From JAKACA01 sp050008715 (lineage in GTDB: Bacteria > Actinomycetota > Acidimicrobiia > Acidimicrobiales > Bog-793), in NCBI GenBank assembly GCA_050008715.1, contig JBEKMC010000017.1, forward strand, positions 8,007-72,006: a stretch of DNA of 64,000 nucleotides, in the 5' to 3' direction. The first letter of the stretch is position 1. Each line of letters starts with the position of its first letter. The translations under genes and the position numbers were made by a program. The notes beneath the pieces are model-generated. The model saw only the letters and a list, made by a program, of their open reading frames with translations. It did no database searches and was not told the DNA's origin. Below, in pieces: positions 50,847 to 59,171 of the stretch.

Positions 50847-51602
50847 ATGTTCCTGGCCGTGCTGACTTCTTATGCCGGCGCACAGCTCTTCGGCGAGTCC
50901 TACGGCTCAGGCACCCCCGGAGTGCTTGCCCTCCACGGCTGGCGACGGGACCACCAGGACTTCGCCGCCACGCTGACGAGGCCTGACGCCCTCGCCGCCA
51001 TCGCCATCGACCTCCCGGGCTTCGGCGGCACGCCCCTGCCCGATCAGGCCTGGGGTTCTCCTCGCTATGCCGAGGCGTTGGTCCCGCTCCTCGAGGAGAT
51101 GCAGAGTCGTGTCGTCGTCGTCGGCCATTCCTTCGGAGGGCGCGTGGGGGTACACCTGGCCGCAATCGCTCCGGAACGGGTCGCCGGCCTCGTGCTCACC
51201 GGCGCGCCGCTCTATCGTGCCTCGGAGACGAAGAGCCGGTCGCCGCTGCGTTTTCGCGTGGTGAAGAAGCTGGCGAAGGCGGGGATGGTCTCCGACGAGC
51301 GGCTGGAGCAGAACCGCCAGCGATACGGGTCAGCCGACTACCGGGCGGCGAGCGGCATTCTCCGGGACATCTTCGTCACGCTCGCCAACGAGGATTACAG
51401 CGCTGCCGTGGCACAGGTGCGCTGTCCCGTGGAGCTCGTCTGGGGAGGCGACGACAGCGAAGTGCCCCTCGTCGTCGCGTCGAAGATCCAAGCAGGCCTT
51501 CCCGGGGGCGCCCATCTCGTGGTCTGCGAAGGTGCCGGTCACATGACGCCGCTCACGGTGCCTGGCGAGCTGCGAGCCGCCGTCGAACGCCTGCTCGCGT
51601 GA
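50847..51602 (+). CDS. Alpha/beta hydrolase, first gene of the Mur-like ligase cassette
   Basis: About 251 residues. LALHGWRRDHQDF is the oxyanion-hole loop, GHSFGG the nucleophile elbow (Ser about residue 93), GGDDSEVP carries the acid and GAGHMTP the catalytic His. Start ATG 50847; GTG 50859 is close. The gene overlaps the membrane Mur ligase by GTGA, so the three-gene unit hydrolase/Mur ligase/Ddl-like appears co-translated in part. Substrate unknown; removing an ester or thioester from the cassette's product or precursor is a reasonable guess only. Confidence 0.78.
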   Translation: MFLAVLTSYAGAQLFGESYGSGTPGVLALHGWRRDHQDFAATLTRPDALAAIAIDLPGFGGTPLPDQAWGSPRYAEALVPLLEEMQSRVVVVGHSFGGRVGVHLAAIAPERVAGLVLTGAPLYRASETKSRSPLRFRVVKKLAKAGMVSDERLEQNRQRYGSADYRAASGILRDIFVTLANEDYSAAVAQVRCPVELVWGGDDSEVPLVVASKIQAGLPGGAHLVVCEGAGHMTPLTVPGELRAAVERLLA

Positions 51603-53152
51603 CCGCGAGCGCGGTCGCCGGTCTCGTTGTCGCCGTCGCCGGGATCGCCGCCTCGTCCCTCAGGTGGCTGAGGGTCGCCCAGCGTGAGCACTATCTGGCG
51701 GGGTCGGCCACGCGTTTTGCCGCGCGCTGGTGGCGAAGCACGCCATTCGATGTCGCCGCTCTTGCCGTCGGTCTGGCCGGTCTCGCCGTGTCGGCGTTCG
51801 TGGCGGCGCTGGCCGTGGTGCCCGCCGCTGTCGGAGCACTGGCGCCGCGGCGCCTCGGCCTCCGGGGCCGGACGTCTCGTCTCGTCTGGACGCGGCGGCT
51901 CCTCGCATTGGCGGTGGTCCTCGGTGTCGTCGAGGCGATCGGCGTGAGCCTCGGTGCCGTCGTCTCGGGCGTGCACGGAGCGTGTTTCGCTGCGGCCTGC
52001 CTCTGCTTGCTGAGCCCGCTGGCGCTCGATCTCGCGCTCGCGCTCACGGCGCCGGTCGAGGACCGAGCCGCCCGGACATTCGTGCGGCAGGCGCGCGCTC
52101 GACTGGAGCGGGTCCATCCGGTCGTGGTCGCCGTCACAGGCTCGTACGGCAAGACGACGACGAAGGGCTACATCGCCCATCTCGTGGGCGCAGAGAAGGA
52201 CACGGTGGCGAGCCCGCAGAGCTACAACAACCGCGCCGGACTGTCTCGTACCGTCAACGAGCATCTCGGTCCGGCGACGGAGGTGCTCGTCGCGGAGATG
52301 GGCAGCTACGGGCCGGGCGAGATCGCCGCCTTGTGCGAGTGGATGACGCCCGACATCGCCGTGATCACGGCGATCGGCCCGGCGCATCTCGAGCGGTTCA
52401 AGAGCCTCGATCGCACCTTGAAAGCGAAGGCCGAGATCACTGAGCGGGCGCAAGTGACCGTGCTGAACATCGACGACGAGCGCCTTGCCGGTCTGGCAAA
52501 GCAGCTCGCCAGCGCCGGCAAGCGGGTCGTGAGAGCCTCCGGTTCCGATGCCGAGGCGGACGTCGCCGTGCTCCCGGCGCCCGACGGCATCGAGATCCGC
52601 ATCGCCGGGCGCCGCCTCGGCATGGCCATGACGGGCGTTGCCGATCGGCCGACGGCGTTGTCCAATGCCGCCTGTGCCGTCGGCGTGGCCCTCGAGCTCG
52701 GCGTCGAGCCGGCCACGTTGCTGCCTCGCCTGGCAACGCTGCCGGTTCCCGCCAACCGGTTGCAGCGATACCTCGCGGAAGGGGGTTATGTCGTGCTCGA
52801 CGACACGTTCAACTCGAACCCGACCGGCGCACGCTTCGCGCTGAATCGGCTGCAGGCCGAGGCTGCAGGCGGCCGTCGTGTTCTCGTGACCCCCGGCATG
52901 GTGGAGCTCGGCAGGATGCAGCCGGCCGAGAACGCAGCTCTTGCGGAAGCCGCCGCCTCGGTCGTGTCCGACATCGTCATCGTGGCGCGCACCAATCGCC
53001 GGGCACTGGCCGCGGGCGCCCAACGCCATGAGGGGGGAGCGACCGTGGTGGTGGTCGATCGTCTCGACGAGGCCGTTGCCTGGGTGCGCGGCCATCTCGG
53101 CCACGGAGACGCCGTGCTGTACGAGAACGATCTCCCCGACCACTTCCCTTGA
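51599..53152 (+). CDS. Membrane-anchored MurF-like Mur ligase
   Basis: 517 residues. The first about 150 contain four hydrophobic segments (AVAGLVVAVAGIAASSLRW; VAALAVGLAGLAVSAFVAALAVV; LLALAVVLGVVEAIGV; ACLCLLSPLALDLALALTAPV), unlike cytosolic MurF. The ATP-grasping Mur core then follows: VAVTGSYGKTTTKGYIAHLV (P-loop, about residue 180), SYNNRAGLSRTVNEHL, LVAEMGSYGPGEIAAL, then LKAKAEITE and VVLDDTFNSNP as in MurF. It should form an amide between a carboxylate and an amine such as a dipeptide. A membrane N-terminus suggests a lipid-linked or exported acceptor. The Ddl-like gene downstream could make its dipeptide. Confidence 0.8.
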   Translation: MTASAVAGLVVAVAGIAASSLRWLRVAQREHYLAGSATRFAARWWRSTPFDVAALAVGLAGLAVSAFVAALAVVPAAVGALAPRRLGLRGRTSRLVWTRRLLALAVVLGVVEAIGVSLGAVVSGVHGACFAAACLCLLSPLALDLALALTAPVEDRAARTFVRQARARLERVHPVVVAVTGSYGKTTTKGYIAHLVGAEKDTVASPQSYNNRAGLSRTVNEHLGPATEVLVAEMGSYGPGEIAALCEWMTPDIAVITAIGPAHLERFKSLDRTLKAKAEITERAQVTVLNIDDERLAGLAKQLASAGKRVVRASGSDAEADVAVLPAPDGIEIRIAGRRLGMAMTGVADRPTALSNAACAVGVALELGVEPATLLPRLATLPVPANRLQRYLAEGGYVVLDDTFNSNPTGARFALNRLQAEAAGGRRVLVTPGMVELGRMQPAENAALAEAAASVVSDIVIVARTNRRALAAGAQRHEGGATVVVVDRLDEAVAWVRGHLGHGDAVLYENDLPDHFP

Positions 53153-53239
53153 TCGCGCCGACACCAGCGGTCGACGGCCCTCCGACACCCAGGCCAGTGC
53201 CGATTCGGTCCCCGATCCACCCCCCTGCCTCCAGCTAGA

Positions 53240-54460
53240 GTGAGCGCCGCAATGGGTGCGATCAAGGGCCGCGGGCTCAGCTTCGACGAGCGCGGCGCGC
53301 TCGGGATCACGGGAGCCGTGGGACTTCGCTCAGGCGGGGCTCTTGCCCGCATCGCCGTCGTGTTCGGCGGGCCGTCCCCGGAGCACGACGTCTCGATCCT
53401 GACGGGTCTCCAGGTCCTCCGGGGCTTCAACAAGGTTCCGAACATCGGCGAGCTGCACTGCTTCTACTGGTCGAAGAGCGGTGAGTGGTTCCAGATCCCG
53501 ACGAACCTCGAAGCTGCCGCTTTCTTACAAGGCGTGCCGGCGGGCGCCACGCCGCTGCGGCTGGTGGTGGGAGCCGGAGGGGGTTTCTTCGCTCAGCGCG
53601 GCGGGCGTTTCGGGGCAAAAGAGCAGCTCATCGAAGTCGATGCGGTACTCGTGTGCTGTCATGGCGGCCCCGGTGAGGACGGTTCTTTGCAGGGCGCCCT
53701 CGACCTCATAGGGCTGCCGTACACCGGTCCGAACATGGCCGGGGCGCTCATCGGGATGGACAAGCTCGTCTTCGGTGCCCTCGTGGGATCGGCGTGGATG
53801 CAGATGTTGCCGCGGGTGCCGCTCGCCGAAGGCGTGCCGGCGCCGAGTTTCCCCGGGCCGTACATCGTGAAGCCGCGTTTCGGCGGCTCGTCGATCGGTG
53901 TCGAGGTGGTGGCCGACTACGAGACGGCGCATGCCCGCCTGCGGGCGAACCCCCACCTGAAGCGCGGCGCCGTGCTCGAGCCCTACCAGCCCGAATTGTT
54001 CGACCTGCAGGTGGCCGTCCGCCTGTGGCCCGATGTGCAGCTCTCGGCAATCGAGCGACCCTTGCGCAGCCGGGCCGGTGAGATCCTCGGATACTCGGAC
54101 AAGTACGTGGGTCCCGAAGGCATGGCGACAGCCCCGAGGGAGCTCCCGGCGCGCATCGACTCCGATCTCGAGCGCCAGATCCGGACGGTGGCGCCTGAGC
54201 TGGCCCAACTCGTCGGCGTCCGCGGGGTCGCCCGGATCGACTTCCTGTCCGACGGGGAGGCGCTCTACGTGAACGAGATCAACACCATCCCGGGTTCTCT
54301 CGCCCGCTACCTCTGGATCGACCCGTTCGTGCCGTTCGAGAAGCTCCTCCTCGACCTGCTCGGCGAAGCGATCGCCAAGCCGACGGTGTACTTCTCGGTG
54401 GCAGGATCCGACGGGACGGTGCTGCGAGGCGCCGGCTCCATCGGTGGCAAGCTCGGCTAG
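53240..54460 (+). CDS. D-alanine-D-alanine ligase-like ATP-grasp enzyme
   Basis: 406 residues. IAVVFGGPSPEHDVSIL is the N-terminal Ddl motif, CCHGGPGEDGSLQGALDLIGLPYTG the second, IVKPRFGGSSIGV the ATP-grasp loop and VNEINTIPGSLA the C-terminal metal/substrate motif. It is longer than usual Ddl (about 320-370), with an altered middle region. With the MurF-like gene just upstream, this looks like a second ligase pair rather than the housekeeping peptidoglycan enzyme. GTG 53240 or ATG 53252 can start; both precede a non-conserved leader of about 35 residues. Confidence 0.82.
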   Translation: MSAAMGAIKGRGLSFDERGALGITGAVGLRSGGALARIAVVFGGPSPEHDVSILTGLQVLRGFNKVPNIGELHCFYWSKSGEWFQIPTNLEAAAFLQGVPAGATPLRLVVGAGGGFFAQRGGRFGAKEQLIEVDAVLVCCHGGPGEDGSLQGALDLIGLPYTGPNMAGALIGMDKLVFGALVGSAWMQMLPRVPLAEGVPAPSFPGPYIVKPRFGGSSIGVEVVADYETAHARLRANPHLKRGAVLEPYQPELFDLQVAVRLWPDVQLSAIERPLRSRAGEILGYSDKYVGPEGMATAPRELPARIDSDLERQIRTVAPELAQLVGVRGVARIDFLSDGEALYVNEINTIPGSLARYLWIDPFVPFEKLLLDLLGEAIAKPTVYFSVAGSDGTVLRGAGSIGGKLG

Positions 54461-54476
54461 GGCGGCGGCCGGCCTC

Positions 54477-55634
54477 ATGGCCTATCCTCACAAGCTGCTC
54501 GCACCGGGGGAGGAGATCGTCCTCGAGACGCACCCGAACTGGTCGATCCTCGTCCCTCGCGTCTCGCTGTTCCTTCTCGTCGTCGCCGCCTGCGTCGCCG
54601 TCGTGGTGGCCTGGACGAGTGCGCCGCTGTGGGTCGGCTATGCCTTGTTGGCGCTCTCCGGATTGTTTCTTCTGTACGTGCTCGCCAAGGTCGTGATGTG
54701 GCGATCGACGTCGCTCGTGCTGACGAACCTGCGAGTCGTCTACCGCACCGGCGTCATCCGGAGGCTCGGCCGTGAGATCCCACTCGACCGTGTGCAGGAT
54801 GTCACGTATGTCCAGAGCATCGTGGAGCGGCTCGTCGGTGCCGGCAGCCTGACGATCCAGTCGGCCGGAGCCGGCGGGGACGAGCCATTCCCCGATATCC
54901 GGCACCCCGCGCTCGTGCAGTCGCTCATCAACCGGCTGATCTCACAGCCGCCTCCGGGCGGCTACACGAGAGGATCCGGCGGCGTGGCCGGCCGGCCGGG
55001 CTACGCGGCCACAGGCGACTACGAGCAGACGCCGCAGTATCCGCAGGCGTCCGGGTTGCCGTCGCGATCCGCGGATCAGCCGCACTACCCGCAACCCGCC
55101 CCGCAGCCCTACCCGGGCCCGCAGGGTTACCCGCAGCAGCCGTACCCCCAGCAGCCGCAGCAGCCCTACCCCGAAGGGCCGTACCCGCAGGCGGGCTATC
55201 CCCAGCAGCCGCAGCAGCCCCAGCAGCAGTACCCCCAACAGCCGTACCCGCCGGCGGGCCAGCCGCAGCAGCCGTACTCCGGGCAGCAGCCTGCGTACCC
55301 GCCGGCTCCACCTCAGTACCCGCAGGCTCGGCCGGATCGTCCCTATTCACCGCCGCAACCGGCGTACCCGCCACAGCTGCAGCCCTCTGGGGCGGGGGAG
55401 CCCCCGGTACAACAGCCGCAGAGGGACTCCCTCCGGTTCTCGTCGTCATCGCCCTCCCAACCGCCTGCTGAGGCCGATCCCACCCGGAGTCAGCCCCCCG
55501 ATGCCGGCCAAGCGGGGCCGGTCGACACGTCCTCCAGTGAGCAACTCGCGCATCTCGGGGATCTACTCCGCCTCGGGGTCATCACGCAGCTGGAGTACGA
55601 CCTGAAGCGCCGGGAGCTGTTCGGGGGTCGCTGA
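54477..55634 (+). CDS. bPH2-domain membrane protein with Gln/Pro/Tyr-rich tract and SHOCT-like tail
   Basis: About 385 residues. Two membrane spans (VPRVSLFLLVVAACVAVVVA; LLALSGLFLLYVLAKVV) precede a bPH2 (DUF304) domain with LVLTNLRVVYRTGVIRRLGREIPLDRVQDV. Residues about 165-345 are low-complexity: dozens of PYPQQP, QQPYP and YPPAP units, gluten-like in composition, probably disordered. The last 30 residues (EQLAHLGDLLRLGVITQLEYDLKRRELFG) are a SHOCT-type helical hairpin. ATG 54477, 17 bp after the Ddl-like gene. Function unknown; membrane organising or scaffold roles are inferred. Confidence 0.8.
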   Translation: MAYPHKLLAPGEEIVLETHPNWSILVPRVSLFLLVVAACVAVVVAWTSAPLWVGYALLALSGLFLLYVLAKVVMWRSTSLVLTNLRVVYRTGVIRRLGREIPLDRVQDVTYVQSIVERLVGAGSLTIQSAGAGGDEPFPDIRHPALVQSLINRLISQPPPGGYTRGSGGVAGRPGYAATGDYEQTPQYPQASGLPSRSADQPHYPQPAPQPYPGPQGYPQQPYPQQPQQPYPEGPYPQAGYPQQPQQPQQQYPQQPYPPAGQPQQPYSGQQPAYPPAPPQYPQARPDRPYSPPQPAYPPQLQPSGAGEPPVQQPQRDSLRFSSSSPSQPPAEADPTRSQPPDAGQAGPVDTSSSEQLAHLGDLLRLGVITQLEYDLKRRELFGGR

Positions 55635-55647
55635 CCCGTTGCCGCCC

Positions 55648-56712
55648 TTACGAACAGCGCCGGTGGGCAGCTCCCACAGGGGTGACGCGCCAGGCCTGCA
55701 GCCCGCGCAGGGGCAGCCGGACGGCACCACGCTCCGCCAGTGCGACGACGCAACCCCCGAAGCCGGCTCCGGTGAGTCGTGCGCCGAAGACGCCGGGGAT
55801 GGCCCGCATCCGCAGCACGAGGGCATCGAGCTCCGGGATCGAGACGTCGTAATCCGCCGCCAGGCTGTCGTGACTGGCGTTCATGAGCTCGCCGGCGGCA
55901 CGGCCGTCGTTCATCGACAGCGCCGCCACGAAGCGCTGCACGCGGGTGTTCTCGCTCACGACGTGGCGGGCGCGGCGGCGCAGGATCGGATCCGCAAGCC
56001 TGTCGACCTCCCAGGGCCGCGCCGAGCGCAACGGCCCGATCAGCCGTTCGGCCGCCTCACACTCGGCCCGCCGCTGGGCATAGGCCGAGCCCACGATGGA
56101 TCGCTGCACGCCGCAGTGGGCGATCACGATCTCGATTCCGTCCGGAATCGCGACTGGCGTCGCCGTCAACGTGGAGCAGTCGAGGAAGAGCGCGTGCCCT
56201 GCTTGAGCCAGCGTGATCGCCAGCTGGTCGAGGATTCCCGTTCGGACGCCCGAGGCCGCTTGCTCGGCGAGCTGGCAGGCACGTGCCAACGAGAGGGCGT
56301 CGCCGGCATAGCCGAAAGCGAGGGCGAGGGCGATCTCGAGCGAGGCGCTCGAGGACAATCCCGCGCCGACCGGGAGCGTCGTCGTGATGGTGCCCTTGCC
56401 GCCGAAGGCCGGTCGCACGACGGACGCCACTGCTCCCACGTGGCGTCCCCACTCGGGCAGGATCATGCCGAGATCCCAGGGGTTCGCCGGGATCGCGAGC
56501 GGGACTCGGGCGCTCTCGGGCTCGACCGAGGAGGACAGCTCGATGGTGTCGGCGGCGGCGTCAGGGTGGAAGACCACTTCTGTCCCGAGGTCGATGGCCA
56601 TCGGGAGGGCCAAGCCGCCGGTGTAGTCCGTATGGTCACCGATCAGGTTGACGCGCCCCGGGGCGAAGGCCGTGACGGTGTCGAGGGGCGCGCTCCCCAC
56701 GGCCCTAGGCAT
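55648..56712 (-). CDS. galK: Galactokinase
   Basis: GHMP kinase phosphorylating galactose at C1. 354 residues. GRVNLIGDHTDYTGG is the galactokinase signature, with Asp replacing the usual Glu of GEHTDY; PVGAGLSSSASLE is the ATP loop and LTGAGFGGCVVAL the C-terminal motif. ATG 56712 overlaps the stop of the GH1 gene upstream; GTG 56700 is an alternative. The frame extends far upstream through the GH1 gene, but that part is noise. The operon order GH1 then galK suggests the glycosidase releases galactose. Confidence 0.88.
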   Translation of the reverse strand: MPRAVGSAPLDTVTAFAPGRVNLIGDHTDYTGGLALPMAIDLGTEVVFHPDAAADTIELSSSVEPESARVPLAIPANPWDLGMILPEWGRHVGAVASVVRPAFGGKGTITTTLPVGAGLSSSASLEIALALAFGYAGDALSLARACQLAEQAASGVRTGILDQLAITLAQAGHALFLDCSTLTATPVAIPDGIEIVIAHCGVQRSIVGSAYAQRRAECEAAERLIGPLRSARPWEVDRLADPILRRRARHVVSENTRVQRFVAALSMNDGRAAGELMNASHDSLAADYDVSIPELDALVLRMRAIPGVFGARLTGAGFGGCVVALAERGAVRLPLRGLQAWRVTPVGAAHRRCS

Positions 56713-58174
56713 CGAGCAGCGCCGAATCCGCGAGCACGGCAGCGTCCCCGGCCCGCAGCCCCTCGATGAGCCGTCGATAGGCGGCGGCGGAGTCGTGGCC
56801 CATCGAGTCGCGCTCGTGCCAGCGGCAGGACCGTTCCCGGTCGATCCCGTACAGCCCGAAACGGGGCTCGTAGCTTCCCCACTCGTAGTTGTCGGCGAGG
56901 CACCAGTGCCAGTAGCCGGCGATCGGGACGCCGGCGGATATCGACTGCACGACCGCAGCCAGGTTCTCGCGGAGGTAACGGGGTCGGTCCCAGCCGTCCC
57001 GGCGGGGGAAGGAGCGACCGCGGCGGACGCGGTTGCAGAGCCCGTTCTCCACGATCCACAGATCGAGGCCGGGCTCGGCGTTGGCGGCGCAATACGCCGA
57101 AAGACCGGCCGGATTGGGACGGTCGTCCCACAGGGGTCGTTGGGGAAACGGCCACCGACCGCCCGACGTCGGGGCGAAGGGCGCCTGGAGGTGGCTCGCT
57201 GTCTCTGGGTCGTAGTAGTCGAGCTGCACGACATCGAGGGTCCGCTCATGTCTGCTGGCATAGACCGCATCGATGGTCCGGCGGAATGTCCGGATCGGGT
57301 CCACGACGTAACCGGCGAGGCGGCGGAGGGCTGCCTCGCCGTTCGGCCAGCGGCGCGCCGCCCCCATCGGACCGCCCGACGCGAAAGACGCCGCGTCGCT
57401 CGAGTACCAGGCCTCTCGTCGCTCGGTGAGATGACGCCCGAGACCCGCCCGCTCGACACCGCGCGAGCGGGCAAGGAGGAGGTCGCACAGGAGCCGGTCG
57501 AGCTCGTACACGGAGAAACCGCAGTTGTTCGTGCTCACGACACCGTCGGGCTGAGCCTCCTTGATGCGGTCGTACGCCAGCACGTGTGCCGCCAGGAGCA
57601 GATCCGCCGCCTTCAGCGTCGTCGGGCCATCGAAGCGGCGCCCAGGCGGGAAGGCGCCGAGAAAGAAGCTCATCAGCGCCACGATGTTGATCTCGTTCAA
57701 CGTCACCCAGGTGTTGCACGCGTCCGACAGGCGGTGCACGGCTTCGGCTGCCCAAGAGGCGAACCGCTCCGGCGAGTCGGCCCGCGCCCAGAAGTCGAGA
57801 CCGAGCCATGCCGGATGCGTGAAGTGCAGCAGTGTCACGAGCGGTTCCATGCCCCGCTGGCGGCAACCCGAGGCAATCGCGGCATACCGCTCGAAGGCCT
57901 CGTCGTCGTAGTGGTCCTCACTCGGCTCGCATCGCGCCCACTCGAGCGAGAACCGGAATGAATCGACGCCGAGGGCCGCAGCCTTGTCGAGGTGGTGCTC
58001 GTACTGGTTCCAGAAGTCGAGGGCCGCTCCCGACGGCTCGACACGACCTTCGGCTTCCCATTCGTACCAGTTGTTCCGCGGCTCGCCCGGGCCGTTGAAC
58101 CCACCCTCCACCTGAAAGCCGGCCGTGGCGACGCCAAAACGGAACGAGTCGGCGAGCAACACGGGCACCGACAC
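56705..58174 (-). CDS. GH1 family glycosidase (beta-galactosidase/glucosidase)
   Basis: About 489 residues. FGVATAGFQVEGG is the GH1 N-terminal signature, WVTLNEINIV holds the acid/base Glu (with I instead of P after NE), and DLWIVENGLCNR the nucleophile Glu. AGYWHWCLADNYEWGSYEPRFGLYGID matches the C-terminal active-site strand. GTG 58174 gives VSVPVLLADSFRFGV; the frame extends to 58285. No signal peptide, so a cytoplasmic enzyme on imported beta-glycosides. The downstream galK (overlapping) points to galactosides. Confidence 0.87.
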   Translation of the reverse strand: MSVPVLLADSFRFGVATAGFQVEGGFNGPGEPRNNWYEWEAEGRVEPSGAALDFWNQYEHHLDKAAALGVDSFRFSLEWARCEPSEDHYDDEAFERYAAIASGCRQRGMEPLVTLLHFTHPAWLGLDFWARADSPERFASWAAEAVHRLSDACNTWVTLNEINIVALMSFFLGAFPPGRRFDGPTTLKAADLLLAAHVLAYDRIKEAQPDGVVSTNNCGFSVYELDRLLCDLLLARSRGVERAGLGRHLTERREAWYSSDAASFASGGPMGAARRWPNGEAALRRLAGYVVDPIRTFRRTIDAVYASRHERTLDVVQLDYYDPETASHLQAPFAPTSGGRWPFPQRPLWDDRPNPAGLSAYCAANAEPGLDLWIVENGLCNRVRRGRSFPRRDGWDRPRYLRENLAAVVQSISAGVPIAGYWHWCLADNYEWGSYEPRFGLYGIDRERSCRWHERDSMGHDSAAAYRRLIEGLRAGDAAVLADSALLDA

Positions 58175-58265
58175 ATCGTGCCACGGCAGGCCGCGGGCGG
58201 TCAGGGTGATTCGCCGGTTGCCGGTCCAGTTTGACCGCGCGGGCGGCGCGGGGGAGCATTCCCGC

Positions 58266-59171
58266 ATGCCGCGTACCGAAGTCAACGGGATCGAGTTGTA
58301 CTACGAGACCACCGGAGACGAGTCCGATCCGCCGTTGCTGCTCATCTGTGGCCTCGGCATGCAGATGGTGAGCTGGAGCGACGAGTTCGTCGCGGCGGCT
58401 GCCTCCAAGGGTTACTTCGTCATCACGTTCGACAACCGTGACGCCGGCTTGTCGAGCCATCTCGTCGAGCTCGGGGTACCAGACCTCGCCGCCCTGTTCG
58501 GCGGCGACGACGGGAACATCAGGTACCACTTGGAGGACATGGCCACGGACATCGCCGGTCTGCTCGACACGCTCGATCTCGACTCGGTGCATGTCATGGG
58601 CATCTCGATGGGCGGAATGATCGCCCAGCAGCTCGCCGTCGACTACCCGGCAAGGGTGTTGAGTCTCACCTCGATCATGTCGACGACCGGCAACCCGCAC
58701 GTCGGTCAACCGTCGCAAGCCGCCGCCGAGGCGCTCCTCCAGTTGAACGCCACGACCCGCGAGGATGCTGTCGCAATGGCCACGAAGGTGTTCGGGATCA
58801 TCGGCTCGCCGGGCTTCCCACCCGACGAAGACCGCCTCCGGCGCCTCGCCGGCGAGGCCTTCGACCGCTGCCACGAGCCGACGGGCATGGCTCGCCAGCT
58901 CGGCGCAATCCTCGGGTCACCAGACCGCACGGCACGGCTCGCCGAGCTGCGGGTGCCGGCCGTCGTCATCCACGGCTCGGCAGATCCCCTTGTCAACCCG
59001 TCCGGCGGCGAGGCCACGGCAGCGGCCATAGCCGGTGCGAAGCTCGTGATCATCGACGGCATGGGTCACGATCTCCCCGAACAGGTGTGGGACGAGATCC
59101 TCGGCGAAGTCGACGCCATCGCTCGCACGGCGGAGGCTCGAGGGGCTACAGCTGCGTCGCCTTCGTCATGA
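58266..59171 (+). CDS. Alpha/beta hydrolase
   Basis: About 301 residues. The N-terminus EVNGIELYYETTGDESDPPLLLICGLGMQMVSW is typical of the family; GISMGG is the nucleophile elbow (Ser about residue 119), IHGSADPLV supplies the Asp, and GMGHDLPEQVW the His. Similar to methylesterases and other small-molecule esterases. ATG 58266. The stop overlaps the racemase-like gene by ATGA, so a joint role in acyl-CoA or ester metabolism is inferred. Confidence 0.82.
   Translation: MPRTEVNGIELYYETTGDESDPPLLLICGLGMQMVSWSDEFVAAAASKGYFVITFDNRDAGLSSHLVELGVPDLAALFGGDDGNIRYHLEDMATDIAGLLDTLDLDSVHVMGISMGGMIAQQLAVDYPARVLSLTSIMSTTGNPHVGQPSQAAAEALLQLNATTREDAVAMATKVFGIIGSPGFPPDEDRLRRLAGEAFDRCHEPTGMARQLGAILGSPDRTARLAELRVPAVVIHGSADPLVNPSGGEATAAAIAGAKLVIIDGMGHDLPEQVWDEILGEVDAIARTAEARGATAASPSS

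Noticed and set aside
56713..57474. N-terminal extension of galactokinase
   Set aside because: It is a shadow frame of the GH1 gene; the kinase signature begins just after 56712.
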